This document shows, piece by piece, positions 1-8,911 of a stretch of 64,000 nucleotides of DNA. The notes under the pieces were generated by a model that was not told the origin of the DNA, made no database searches, and worked only from the letters and a program-made list of their open reading frames with translations. The stretch comes from Planctomycetota bacterium (lineage in GTDB: Bacteria; Planctomycetota; Planctomycetia; Pirellulales; Pirellulaceae): the NCBI GenBank assembly GCA_963204915.1, contig CAUJHS010000018.1, forward strand, positions 62,001 through 126,000, given 5' to 3'. Numbering within the stretch: position 1 is the stretch's first letter; every line of letters begins with the position of its first letter. Position numbers and translations under genes: made by a program.

Positions 1-1
1 A

Positions 2-97
2 GTCGCCCGCTTCCACCACAACCTTGACACCCGGCAACTGCGCATCAAACCGCTGGCGGTCGTCACCGACTCGTCGATCGTCCGACTGACCTATTAA
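2..97 (+). CDS. C-terminal end of an upstream gene (partial)
   Basis: An open frame enters the window at base 2 and stops at TAA 95-97, giving the last 31 residues of a protein that ends in IVRLTY. Nearly every codon ends in G or C, as in the confident genes here, so the frame is probably coding. The fragment is too short to assign to a family, and the gene is cut by the window edge. Confidence 0.45.
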   Translation, partial: VARFHHNLDTRQLRIKPLAVVTDSSIVRLTY

Positions 98-176
98 ACA
101 AGAACTTTCGCACCTTCGGCGCTCATCGGCCGGGCATGAGCTGAGAATGGCCCGACGCGAGAGCGCGTTTCGCGCC

Positions 177-243
177 GGTGTGACGCCCCCAAATGTAATG
201 CACTCGCTCCGCGAGTGGACCACACGGAAGAAGTCACCCCACC
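177..243. repeat. 68-bp-class hairpin repeat element, copy A
   Basis: This intergenic element begins GGTGTGACGCCCCC and ends GTCACCCCACC. At its centre (201-217) is the hairpin CACTCGC-TCC-GCGAGTG. A closely similar copy lies at 62426-62493, where the hairpin loop is GGA, the complement of TCC. It sits between the partial upstream gene and the 3' end of the ABC ATPase gene. It encodes nothing and looks like a small interspersed palindromic element. Confidence 0.7.
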
Positions 244-262
244 TGGATGAAACCGCGACGGG

Positions 263-1063
263 TCAGTCGCCGGCGAAATGGAGTTCTTCCAGAATCTCGG
301 CGCGCAGATCGAAGAAGCGAGCGTCGTTGCGGTGGCGGGGACGATCCAGCGGGACCGTGATGATTCGCTCGACCCGGCCGGGAGCGGGCGACATGACGAC
401 AATGCGATCGCTCATGTAGATGGCTTCGTCGATGTCATGGGTCACCAGCAACATCGTCACATGGCGAAGGCGCCACAGTCGCAGCACTTCGTCTTGCATC
501 CGCATGCGCGTGAACATGTCGAGGGCGCCAAGCGGTTCATCGAGCAGCAACACCTGGGGGTCGTTAATTAGCGCCCTTGCTAACGCCGCGCGTTGAGCCA
601 TGCCTCCTGAAAGCTGATGGGGATGGAGCTCGGCGAACGGCGCGAGGCCGACCACGTTGAGGAACTCCTCCACTTCGGCTCGGCGGCCGTGAAGCACGCC
701 GCGGGCCACGAGCCCCGCCTGGATGTTGTGGCGAACGTTGAGCCAAGGGAACAAACTGGGATCCTGAAACATGAAGCCGCGTGCTGCGCTGGGGCCGTCG
801 ATGGGCTTGCCCGCAACCGACACCTTGCCGGTCGTCGGCCGCTCCAGTCCGGCGATCGTGCGCAGCAACGTCGATTTGCCGCATCCGCTCGGCCCAATCA
901 ACGACACGATCTCACCGGCCTTGACCGAGAGAGAAAAGCGGTCCAGCGCGAGCATGTCCGTTCCATTCGGCAGCCGATAGGACTTGCTCACGTTTTCGAT
1001 CTGCACATCCGAAGCGAAGGCTTCAGGCAAACGGCCGTGCGGGCCGTGGTTATCGTTCGCCAT
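263..1063 (-). CDS. ABC transporter ATP-binding protein, nitrate/sulfonate/taurine type
   Basis: This 266-residue cytoplasmic ATPase probably powers import of a small anion or organosulfur compound. Walker A is GPSGCGKS at residues 57-64, the Q-loop glutamine is near 100, the signature LSGGM is at 151-155, Walker B (VLLLDE) is at 171-176 and the switch histidine is in VTHD near 209. Length and motif order fit the SsuB/TauB/NrtD group. It is the last gene of a minus-strand set of binding protein, permease and ATPase, with a 31-bp gap to the permease gene. Family membership is clear. The substrate cannot be read from sequence; sulfonate, nitrate and pyrimidine-precursor import are all possible. 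Confidence 0.93.
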   Translation of the reverse strand: MANDNHGPHGRLPEAFASDVQIENVSKSYRLPNGTDMLALDRFSLSVKAGEIVSLIGPSGCGKSTLLRTIAGLERPTTGKVSVAGKPIDGPSAARGFMFQDPSLFPWLNVRHNIQAGLVARGVLHGRRAEVEEFLNVVGLAPFAELHPHQLSGGMAQRAALARALINDPQVLLLDEPLGALDMFTRMRMQDEVLRLWRLRHVTMLLVTHDIDEAIYMSDRIVVMSPAPGRVERIITVPLDRPRHRNDARFFDLRAEILEELHFAGD

Positions 1064-1094
1064 GGGTTATCGTTTTTTAACTTCGCGAAAGGGA

Positions 1095-2093
1095 TCACCA
1101 CCGGATCAAACCTTGTTGCCATCCCATGACCCGGTCGCGCACTTTGAACAGCAAAGTCATCAGGCTGGAAAAGAAGACCGCCATAATAATCAGCGCGCCA
1201 TAGACCTTGGCGTACTCCACATAGCCTTGCTGCCACTTGACGTACCAGCCGAGCCCCGACTTCACGCCAACGGTTTCGGCCACCACGAGCGTGAGGAAGG
1301 AAGCGCCCAGGCCCATGAACAGGCCCAGAAAGATATGCGGCATGGCCGAGGGGATGGCGACGCGGAAAATCAGGTAACTTCTTCCGGCGCCTAAGGTGCG
1401 GGCGACGTCTAAGAGCGTCACGGGTACATTGGCGATCCCCGAAGTTGTTAGCATCGTTACCGGAAACCAGACCGTTAGCGCGATGAGCGCGCTCCCGGAA
1501 ACAAACGCATTGCTGAACAGCACCATCACCAGCGGCACGTAGGCGGTCGCCGGAATTGGCCCAATCAACTTGAGCACCGGCATGCCCCAGTAGCGTAGTC
1601 TTCGAGACCATCCAATCAAGACGCCGCTGATGATCCCGGCTGCGGCGCCGGTGAGAAATCCGCTCATCTGCAGCAGCAGAGAACGATAGGCGCTTTGCAG
1701 GAGCATCGTTCGATCGTCCCACATCCCGCGAAAGACCGCGTCGGGGCCGGGAAAAAACGGCAATGGCGCCAGGTTGAGTTTCAGCGTGACCAGGTCCCAC
1801 ACGCCCATTACGCAAATGGCGCCCGCCAGGAGTGGACCATAGTGATTCACCCACGCCCGCACTCGGCGCGACGCCCACGAGATTGCCGCCACGAAGGACC
1901 AAACCAGCAGGATAACGATTAGCAAGCCGGGGTACAGTCGCGTGGGTAAAGGACTTTGCAAGGAAGGAAGCAGCAGGTGCGCCGGCAACCAGATTCCCAC
2001 CGTGGCGAGAGGAGCGATCGCAGCCAACACGACACGCGACCTTCGACCGCGCGAGTCGTCCAAATCTAAGTCATCCTCAGATCTCAGAAGCAT
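1095..2093 (-). CDS. ABC transporter permease, SsuC/TauC type, with N-terminal extension
   Basis: This 332-residue integral membrane protein should form the channel of the importer made with its two neighbours. The ATPase-docking EAA loop is visible around residues 229-250 (LDVARTLGAG then VAIPSAMP). At least seven hydrophobic segments can be seen. The protein is longer than the usual 250-270 residues of the family because of an N-terminal part with an acidic start (DDLDLDD) and one or two extra hydrophobic segments near 22-45 and 53-75. The ATG at 2093 lies 77 bp after the binding-protein stop codon, consistent with one operon. Confidence 0.92.
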   Translation of the reverse strand: MLLRSEDDLDLDDSRGRRSRVVLAAIAPLATVGIWLPAHLLLPSLQSPLPTRLYPGLLIVILLVWSFVAAISWASRRVRAWVNHYGPLLAGAICVMGVWDLVTLKLNLAPLPFFPGPDAVFRGMWDDRTMLLQSAYRSLLLQMSGFLTGAAAGIISGVLIGWSRRLRYWGMPVLKLIGPIPATAYVPLVMVLFSNAFVSGSALIALTVWFPVTMLTTSGIANVPVTLLDVARTLGAGRSYLIFRVAIPSAMPHIFLGLFMGLGASFLTLVVAETVGVKSGLGWYVKWQQGYVEYAKVYGALIIMAVFFSSLMTLLFKVRDRVMGWQQGLIRW

Positions 2094-2170
2094 ACGAGCC
2101 GAGCAAAAACAGGAAAGCCAGTACGGCGAAAGCCAAGTGTAAGGTCCAATGCGGCGACGGAGGGGAGTAT

Positions 2171-3373
2171 TTACGGGCTAAGACAGAAGTCGTCGCAGCA
2201 CGTATCGATCTTCCCCGCCGATAAGGCGGCTAACAACCTGGCGTGCAGTTTCTCATCGCCACGCGGCTCCCAGAGACTTTCCGCAACCTGCTCAACTTTC
2301 AGTTCCTCGATCCACTGATCGGAGACGCCGTCCAGGCTCAACCAGGCGCGCTCCGCCAATTCGGCGGGGTTCGTGGAGGGGTTCAACAGCCCGGCGGTTT
2401 TCATTTCGGCGGCGGCCAAGCCGATGCTCTCCCGGCAGCGATCCACCCCCGGCATGTAATGGAGCTTGGAGATCGCCACCGCATTTAGTTCGACCGAGGA
2501 AGCGATGTATTTCGACTCGACGGAGAGCCGAGCCGCTGCGGCCGGGTTCTCGTGAACCCAGCGGGCGCCTTTCATGAAGGCTCGCGTCACCTTGGCGGCG
2601 CCGGCTGGGTCGCGCTGGGCGAACTTGCCGCTGACGACCGCCGCACAGCAATACTCGTCGCGGTACGGAGCATCGACGGCTTGATCGGCGATCGTCTTGA
2701 TCTTGCCTTGCGCCGCCAGGATCGAGCCGATCGGCTCCGAATTGGCGATGGCGTCGACTTGTCCATTCTCCAGCGCCAGCCCCATCACCTCGGCGCCGAC
2801 GGTGATCCACTCCACGTCGGTCGTGGGGTCCATGCCGGCCGCTTTCAACACGCGGCACGTAAAGAGAAACGGAGGGCTGCCCATCGTGGGAATGCCAATT
2901 CTCTTGCCTTTGAGATCGGCCGCCGTTTTGATCTCCGAGTCAACCGGGGTCTGCACTCGGAGGCAGCCCGCATGAATGCCCCCGGTCATCTTGACGTCCA
3001 AGCCTTGCTCGATCGGCTTCAAGAGGTACATGATCAGCGTGTAGTTGGCGTCGAACCTTCCCAAGCCAAGTCCATCGCGAAGGCCGTCCCAGTCCGTTTT
3101 GACGAACTCGACGTCGAGTCCTTCTTCTTCGAAGAAGCCTTTCTCTTTCGCCACGAACATGGCCGCTTCGCACGTCAGGCCGATGTAGGCGACTTTGACC
3201 TTCGTGGCCTTCGAATCTGCGGCGCCATCGGAACCCGAACCGGACGGGTTCGAGCTGGAGCGGCATCCCAACGTCAGGACCGCCATGCAGCACAGCGTCA
3301 CGTGCAATCGGGATACGCGAATCGATAGTGCGAACGGCCGATGGTGTGGCGCTGGAGCACAAGTCTCAATCAT
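2171..3373 (-). CDS. ABC transporter substrate-binding lipoprotein, NMT1/SsuA-like
   Basis: This 400-residue extracytoplasmic binding protein is the first gene of the importer set. The N-terminus has a signal region ending in the lipobox LTLGC, with the lipidated cysteine at residue 37. The body has the NMT1/THI5-like layout: a KVAYIG start to the mature domain, FVAKEKGFFEEEGLDVEFV, then ADLKGKRIGIP and a hinge region. The C-terminus is odd, ending in TCCDDFC plus three residues, a cysteine cluster not expected in a standard ligand-binding fold. Ligand identity is unknown: aliphatic sulfonate, nitrate or a thiamine-precursor pyrimidine are family precedents. Confidence 0.9.
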   Translation of the reverse strand: MIETCAPAPHHRPFALSIRVSRLHVTLCCMAVLTLGCRSSSNPSGSGSDGAADSKATKVKVAYIGLTCEAAMFVAKEKGFFEEEGLDVEFVKTDWDGLRDGLGLGRFDANYTLIMYLLKPIEQGLDVKMTGGIHAGCLRVQTPVDSEIKTAADLKGKRIGIPTMGSPPFLFTCRVLKAAGMDPTTDVEWITVGAEVMGLALENGQVDAIANSEPIGSILAAQGKIKTIADQAVDAPYRDEYCCAAVVSGKFAQRDPAGAAKVTRAFMKGARWVHENPAAAARLSVESKYIASSVELNAVAISKLHYMPGVDRCRESIGLAAAEMKTAGLLNPSTNPAELAERAWLSLDGVSDQWIEELKVEQVAESLWEPRGDEKLHARLLAALSAGKIDTCCDDFCLSP

Positions 3374-3550
3374 GATGGGCCTTTAAGTTTGCGGAATGAC
3401 CTAAAAACGAAATTGAACCGGGCCCGCGAAATTTCGACGAACCGCCAGGCGACCGTCATGCGGAGGCGCACGCGCGCCGGCGGGACGGGTCTGTGACCCG
3501 TCCGTAATTTCCGGCTCGTACTTTGTCAAACCTTGGACTGGGCGTCGTGT

Positions 3551-3616
3551 GCCACGGCTGGCTTGCCCAGCAGTGATGGATTTCAACGCAGCACGGCTGG
3601 GCAAGCCAGCCGTGGC
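3551..3616. repeat. Perfect 21-bp inverted repeat in a 314-bp spacer
   Basis: Arms 3551-3571 and 3596-3616 are exact reverse complements (core GCTGGCTTGCCCAGC) with a 24-bp loop. A related, less perfect hairpin occurs at 28459-28510. It lies between the binding-lipoprotein gene and the heptad-repeat gene. There is no T-tract beside it, so it is probably an interspersed palindrome, not an intrinsic terminator. I see no gene in the rest of 3374-3687. Confidence 0.75.
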
Positions 3617-3687
3617 ATCCCAATTCTTGGCTTTGACGACGCACTCGTCGCCAGTCCGTAGGATCGTGTTTGACGCGACGACTCAAA

Positions 3688-4053
3688 CTACTTAGCCATG
3701 ATCTGCTGTTGATTGGAAAGGATCTTCTCCTGATTCGCCATAATTCGTTGTTCTTGGTTGGCGATGATGCCCGCTTGGTTTTCCAAGATTTTACCCTGAT
3801 TGGCCATGATTCCTTCCTGATTGGCCATGATGCTGGCCTGGTGGGCCAGGACCTTGTCGAGCTTGGCTTGATTGGCCAGGATGGCGGCCTGGTTGTTCAA
3901 CAGCGACTCCTGGTTCGTCATGATCGCGGCTTGATTGGCGACCACTTTGTCGAGCTTCGCCTGATTGGCCTCGATGCGAGCTTGATTGGCCAGAACGCGC
4001 TCCTGGTTGCTGAGAATGGTGTGCTGATTGGAAATGACGTCGTCGGCTGCCAT
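3688..4053 (-). CDS. Asn-Gln heptad-repeat coiled-coil protein
   Basis: This is a 121-residue cytosolic-looking protein with no signal peptide. Almost the whole chain is a seven-residue repeat of form x-x-I-x-x-N-Q, for example HTILSNQ, ERVLANQ and AAIMTNQ. Two ten-residue units (AKLDKVVANQ and AKLDKVLAHQ) and one eight-residue unit interrupt the phase. Hydrophobic and Asn positions alternate 3 and 4 apart, which makes a coiled coil with Asn in every second core layer. The start is taken at ATG 4053, because AAGGA lies about 9 bases upstream and the 16 residues before it do not fit the repeat. No enzymatic domain is visible. Function unknown, possibly an oligomerising rod. Confidence 0.8.
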   Translation of the reverse strand: MAADDVISNQHTILSNQERVLANQARIEANQAKLDKVVANQAAIMTNQESLLNNQAAILANQAKLDKVLAHQASIMANQEGIMANQGKILENQAGIIANQEQRIMANQEKILSNQQQIMAK

Positions 4054-4403
4054 GGTCGTCGTTCCTTCGTGAGAAAGTGGAGAAAAGATTCGGCTAATCA
4101 AATTACATTCCGACTAGGAACTCTTGCTTTCAAAAGTCAAGAGTTCTTGCGGATATGTTGCGAAAGATTGTCGTGGGCGGTTCGTCGCGTACCGGGGTAC
4201 GGCGAAAAGCGTTTCCCTCCGCGAAGAACGGGCCTCAAGCGCTGGGACGATTTACCATGCGTCCTCGCGGTTCGAAAGCAGAACCATCTTGGACGGCGAG
4301 CACTTGGCGCCCCGCGGCTTTCCACGGAGTAACTCCCTACGCCGCGTGACGCCGTTTCGAGGCGCTCCGAGCGCGCCGTGTCTCCCGAGCCTAGAAGCCT
4401 GGC
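4054..4403. other. 350-bp intergenic stretch without a recognisable gene
   Basis: This spacer separates the heptad-repeat gene from the small secreted hypothetical. The open frames here are short and have no family resemblance. I see no terminator hairpin or clear promoter. Confidence 0.5.
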
Positions 4404-4835
4404 CTATCGTGGCGGACGAAAGAGGAGAGACGAGAAGTCTTGAGGATGCAGAGAGGTTTCGCAACCGGCAGCGAAGTACATGACGCGAGCATTGGCGATC
4501 TCGCCGCCGGAAAGCCAGATCCAGTTATCCTGAAGTGTAAGAGACGAGTTCACCGGCGGGGGCGGCAGGTGTTTGCGCTGGGAGCATTGCGGCCCGTGGC
4601 ATGGAATCCGAACTGGCCCCCCAGGCGATCCTTGTTCCACGCGCTCCGCGAATTGCGGATCCCTCGAATCCAAATCGAGAGAGTTGTGGAGCCCATGCCC
4701 AGCAACGAGGTAATCTCCGCAGGTTGCGTCTGCGCGCGACGGCGACAACCCTAGCCAGCCAAGGGCAAGGCACAGCGACAATGCTGCAAGCCTGCACGGG
4801 GGTGGAAAGATTGGCGAAGGTGATACCAGAGACAC
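4404..4835 (-). CDS. Small secreted hypothetical protein of planctomycete type
   Basis: This 143-residue protein has a good signal peptide: a hydrophobic core around residues 16-31 and a likely cleavage after SRADA near residue 37. The mature part starts TCGDYLV and contains IPCHGPQCSQ followed by a proline run, a pattern I associate with small exported planctomycete proteins of unknown role. There are four mature cysteines up to the CHGPQC segment and one near the end. It is a stand-alone gene downstream of the DUF1549/DUF1553 gene on the same strand. The frame could still be spurious, but the signal peptide and motif argue for a real gene. Confidence 0.6.
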   Translation of the reverse strand: MSLVSPSPIFPPPCRLAALSLCLALGWLGLSPSRADATCGDYLVAGHGLHNSLDLDSRDPQFAERVEQGSPGGPVRIPCHGPQCSQRKHLPPPPVNSSLTLQDNWIWLSGGEIANARVMYFAAGCETSLHPQDFSSLLFRPPR

Positions 4836-4970
4836 GGCCGCGGGAAGAAGCGAATGAAGCGGATAAGTTCACTTGAAACAGGAATCTAGCAGGCGCGACG
4901 GACAAAGGCAAGCATGTCGCCCGCGCCTTCACGCCAACTCGCGACTCCGTCAAACGCTCAGCTGGCGCGC

Positions 4971-5250
4971 TCACCTGGCCTGGAAGGGGCAGCCCAAAGC
5001 ATCCACCGAGGTGACGACGGACGTCGCGCCAATGCCGAGCATGCACCGAGCAAAGATCGTCTTCCGGAGGCGGTCGGGAACATCCAGAGAGAGCCACGCG
5101 CCAAGCTGTGCGCCGATCAGCGCGCCGCGGGCGCGAAACACCAAAATGTCAAAACGCAAGTTTCCCAGCGAGAGATTCGCCAGGGTCAGGCTCCCGTCGG
5201 CGAGCGCCTGCCGAGCGATGGCCGCGGCCGGCCAGTGGAGGCGTTCTTGA
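4971..5250 (-). pseudogene. Decayed C-terminal fragment resembling a TauE/SafE exporter
   Basis: Reading the minus strand from about 5250, the frame gives LTLANLSLGN, then RFDILVF, RGALIGAQLGAWLS and a final hydrophobic stretch (FARCMLGIGATSVV). This resembles the last two membrane segments of TauE/SafE sulfite-exporter permeases, where a G-V-L-I-G-G-Q-x-G motif precedes the final helix. The N-terminal three quarters are absent because the frame runs into the DUF1549/DUF1553 gene, and there is no good start codon. I read it as a remnant. TauE relatives often accompany sulfonate metabolism, which fits the nearby ABC importer. Resemblance is by eye only. Confidence 0.4.
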
Positions 5251-5311
5251 CGAGGGTGGGGATTCGATCTTGGGGAATGCGGGTCGTGGAAGGGTCGACT
5301 TTCTGGACGGG

Positions 5312-8300
5312 CTATCTTACGGTCACGAAGTCGTTGTGGTTGAGCAGGATGCGTGCGAGACTTTCACGGGCCTGGGTCAGCGCCGCAGCCGAATCAGGGT
5401 CGGCCGCCAGTTGGCGTTGCCGGTCCAAGGTTTCTCGGCAAATGCGTCGTTCTTCTTCGCTGGGCGAACGGGAGAGAATTTGGGCGAAGAGATCGGCGAT
5501 GAACCGGTCCGATGCGTCGATACCGGCGTCCGCCCCCGACGACTCGCGCCACGCCTGGACAATCGCCGCGCTCGACTGATGGACGAGATCGCTGTTGGTC
5601 ATCACCAGAGCCTGTTGCGGAACAATGCTGCTGGCGCGGCGATAGCAGTCGAGCGGGTCGGGGGCGTCGAACAGCGCACCGAGCGCGCTCTTGCCTCCCA
5701 ATTCCGGATAGCTGCTGTAGTACAACGTGCGCCGGTTGGTGGTCAGGGCGTCCTTGTTTTCCAGTTCGACGCCTCCTTGCGTCAGATCGAGACGCCCCGC
5801 CACGTAGAGCAGGCTATCACGCACGACCTCGGACTCCATCCGCCACGAGTTCATGCGCCAGAGGAGTTTGTTCTCGGGATCGACAGCCATGCCTTGATGA
5901 GCGTCGCCAACCGACGAGAGCCGACGATACGCCGCACTGGTGACAATCAGCCGGTGCAGGTGCTTCATATCCCAATTCGACTCCATGAACTCGACGGCGA
6001 GCCAGTCGAGTAGTTCCGGGTGAGTGGGTCTCGCCCCGTTGCGGCCGAAATCGTAGACGCTCGTCACCAGCGGCGAGCGGAAGTGCCGCATCCAGACGTG
6101 GTTCACGGCGACGCGGGCGGTGAGGGGATGGTCGCGGCGCGTGATCCACAGAGCGAGCGCCCGACGCCGACCGGTGCTCTGCTGAGGAAACTGGGCGGAC
6201 AGCGGCGCGTACGTCTCGGCGAGTTTCTCGTCGGCCAGTGCGGCCCGCGCCGTGTCGACTGCCGTTCGCGCCGATGCCAGCCCCTGGTTCGCCGCCTCAA
6301 TCTCCTGAGTGCGTTTGCTGTCGTCGGCGGGTTTTGATTCGGCGTCCAGGAGCGCCACGTCATGCCCCAGCAGATCGCTCTCGGCCCGCAAGAACTTCGC
6401 CTGCCGCTCTGCGCTGCTGGCGGCCCGCGTCACGTTCGCCAACGCATCCGGAGAAGCGGAATCGAGATACCTTGCCCGTTCCGCCGCGATGCGCCCTTCG
6501 AGGCTGGCGAGTTCCGCCTTCGCGGCTGCGAGGCGCGCCTCGGCAGACTGATGGCGCAACACAGGACCGTTGGCCATTCGCCGTGCGAGCCGCAGCTTTT
6601 CGGACGATTCGCGCAGGTCGTTGTTGCCGGCCGTTCGCGAAACGACGGCCACGCCGCCATTCTCGGAAAAGGTCGAGGGCAGCCAGCCAGCGATTCCCGC
6701 TGGCGTGGAGCCATCGGCGTACGTCGGTGCTTCAAAGTCGCACTCGAACAGCCGCGCCACAGGTTCGCCCTCCGCGGCTGGGGCGGAAACAAGCACCTCG
6801 TCAATCACGGCGACAGTCCCTGGCCGGGCGTCGAAGCCCATCGTTTGAACATCGTTGCCAATTGGCGACCAGCCGTTCATTTTGGTGGAGACGTTCTCAA
6901 CCAAGAGAGCCCCATCGGCCAGCGAACGAACCGTCAACAGGGCTTCGTCGGCGGAGGGTCGCAGCACGAGAACCACGTGAAAACGGTTCTGGCCCGCCGC
7001 GAAGTCGTACTTCCCGACTTCCACGGCCGAGGCCGCGCCGGTCTTGTAGGCCTGAATGCTCCCGTTCTCCCAGCCCACGTAGTCCGCCGTCAGTCCTTGT
7101 TTGTTCTCCTTGATCAACTGGAAGTTGACGTGAGCGTCTTTCAGGATCAGAAGGTCGAACGCAAGGGTGAGACCCTCTTCGAGCACCGTGAGCGATTTCA
7201 AACCGTTCTGCATGATGGCCCGGCCCCGCGTGGCGTCGAGCAGCAGCGACTGTTCGCCCGCCAGCGCCGCAGGACGACCCGCCGCTTTCGCCTTTTCGAG
7301 CGCCTCGGCATGCGCGGCTTCTGCCTGCCGGAGTTCCTCGGAGAGAACGGCGTCGGCAGCCGGGGTGCTTTGCAGCGACTCTTCGGCGGCCGCCACAGCG
7401 CGCCGGGCGTCGGCGAGCATCGTCTCCTGAATCTCCGGACGCAGGCCCGGATACCAGGCCAAGGGGGGCAAAGAGACCGGCTCGATCATCAAGGCCTCGG
7501 GTTGCAGGATCGCGGGGACTCCCGGGGGAATCGAGCCCCGTTCCTTGACCCGATTTCGTTCGTCGCCGCCGGTGTAGAACCAGGTCGGTGCGTCGGGCTG
7601 TCGGTCGTACACGCGCACCGCGCCCAGTCGCTGCACGCTCCGCGATCCCGCATAGGTGTAGTCCTGAAACATTCCCGGATCGGCCTCGCCCGCGACACGG
7701 TCCTGCCGAATGTAGACCGGCTCGAAGAACGCCCGCATGCGAAAGTAATCGACGTGTTCGATGGGGTCGTATTTGTGATCGTGGCAGTGCGCGCAATTGA
7801 ACGTCAGACCCAGAAACGCCTTGCCGGTATGCTCGACGGCGCTTCGCATCCAGTCGTTCGCGTTGAGCGAATAGTAGTTCCGGATCAGGTATCCGGTGGC
7901 CACGCCGGCTTCGTAGTCCTCGGGAAATAATTCGTCCGCGGCGAGCATTTCCTGCAACATCCGGTCGTATCCCTTGCCCTGATTGAGCGACCGGACGATC
8001 CAGTCCCGCCAGCGAAAGATCTGCGAGGCGCTGTTCCGTACGTCGCTCACGTCGCGGCGGCCGTACCAGTCGCTGTAACGCCAGACATCCATCCAGTGCC
8101 GCCCCCAGCGTTCGCCATGGCGCTCGTCGCACAGCAGGCGGTCGACGACGTTCTCGTAGGCTTCCGGCGAATCATCGGCGAGAAACGCCTGGAGTTCCTC
8201 GCGCGTCGGCGGCAGTCCGATCAGATCGAGATAGACGCGCCGCAACTGCACCTGTTTCGGAGCGGCCGGACGCGGCGTCAGATTGTGACGCGCCAGTTCG

Positions 8301-8911
8301 GACTCCAGAAACGCATCGATCGGATTCGTGCTGCCGCTTTGGTCTTCCGGCGCGGGCACGACCGGTCGTCGCGGCGCCTGAAACGCCCAGTGTTCGCGCG
8401 GGTCGGTTTCCGCCTGTTCGGATTCGGGGGATTTCGCTCCGTCGCGAATCCACGCCCGCAGCAGTTCGATTTGCGCCGCCGACAGGGATTCCCCTTCCGG
8501 CGGCATCCGTTCGCTGGCCTCGCTGGCCGACACTCTTTCAAGCAACAGGCTTTGAGCGGGTTCTCCGGCCATGACCGCGGCGCCGCTGTCGCCGCCCCGG
8601 CGGATCGAACTTCCCGTATCGAGCCTTAGACTCCCGGCCTGCTTGAGCGCGCCATGACACGCATAGCACCGCGCGTTGAGCACTGGTTTGATGTCACGTT
8701 CGTAGTCGACCGCGTCGGCCTGCGCGATCCTTGGGAGACAGAGCACGATCAAGGCGAAGGCCCAGATCCGTCGTTCGCCATGCGTCGCCCAAGAGCAGGC
8801 GGTTGTCAACACGACCCGCACGCGGAAGAGACGCTTTGGTTCCGATCCTGCCGGTAGGAGCAGCGGACGCGCCGGTTTCACCGAGTCAAGCGATCGAGCC
8901 GTCATCGTCAT
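5312..8911 (-). CDS. Planctomycete cytochrome c / DUF1549 / DUF1553 protein
   Basis: This 1199-residue exported protein has a signal segment around residues 48-66. The order is a planctomycete-type cytochrome c domain with CYACH at 82-86, DUF1549 from about 170 to 400 with a second haem-like CAHCH at 373-377, a central LamG-like beta-rich region near 540-760, a charged helical linker, and DUF1553 (ARVAVNHVWMRHF, then SAAYR) in the last 300 residues. Its start overlaps the stop of the DUF1501 gene in an ATGA, so the pair is translationally coupled. The pair is a planctomycete hallmark, often near sulfatases and glycan genes. The biochemical role is not established; redox or surface polysaccharide handling is an inference. 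Confidence 0.93.
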   Translation of the reverse strand: MTMTARSLDSVKPARPLLLPAGSEPKRLFRVRVVLTTACSWATHGERRIWAFALIVLCLPRIAQADAVDYERDIKPVLNARCYACHGALKQAGSLRLDTGSSIRRGGDSGAAVMAGEPAQSLLLERVSASEASERMPPEGESLSAAQIELLRAWIRDGAKSPESEQAETDPREHWAFQAPRRPVVPAPEDQSGSTNPIDAFLESELARHNLTPRPAAPKQVQLRRVYLDLIGLPPTREELQAFLADDSPEAYENVVDRLLCDERHGERWGRHWMDVWRYSDWYGRRDVSDVRNSASQIFRWRDWIVRSLNQGKGYDRMLQEMLAADELFPEDYEAGVATGYLIRNYYSLNANDWMRSAVEHTGKAFLGLTFNCAHCHDHKYDPIEHVDYFRMRAFFEPVYIRQDRVAGEADPGMFQDYTYAGSRSVQRLGAVRVYDRQPDAPTWFYTGGDERNRVKERGSIPPGVPAILQPEALMIEPVSLPPLAWYPGLRPEIQETMLADARRAVAAAEESLQSTPAADAVLSEELRQAEAAHAEALEKAKAAGRPAALAGEQSLLLDATRGRAIMQNGLKSLTVLEEGLTLAFDLLILKDAHVNFQLIKENKQGLTADYVGWENGSIQAYKTGAASAVEVGKYDFAAGQNRFHVVLVLRPSADEALLTVRSLADGALLVENVSTKMNGWSPIGNDVQTMGFDARPGTVAVIDEVLVSAPAAEGEPVARLFECDFEAPTYADGSTPAGIAGWLPSTFSENGGVAVVSRTAGNNDLRESSEKLRLARRMANGPVLRHQSAEARLAAAKAELASLEGRIAAERARYLDSASPDALANVTRAASSAERQAKFLRAESDLLGHDVALLDAESKPADDSKRTQEIEAANQGLASARTAVDTARAALADEKLAETYAPLSAQFPQQSTGRRRALALWITRRDHPLTARVAVNHVWMRHFRSPLVTSVYDFGRNGARPTHPELLDWLAVEFMESNWDMKHLHRLIVTSAAYRRLSSVGDAHQGMAVDPENKLLWRMNSWRMESEVVRDSLLYVAGRLDLTQGGVELENKDALTTNRRTLYYSSYPELGGKSALGALFDAPDPLDCYRRASSIVPQQALVMTNSDLVHQSSAAIVQAWRESSGADAGIDASDRFIADLFAQILSRSPSEEERRICRETLDRQRQLAADPDSAAALTQARESLARILLNHNDFVTVR

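Noticed and set aside
6362..7930. A 522-codon plus-strand open frame
   Set aside because: It is antisense to the DUF1549/DUF1553 gene and has no family signature.
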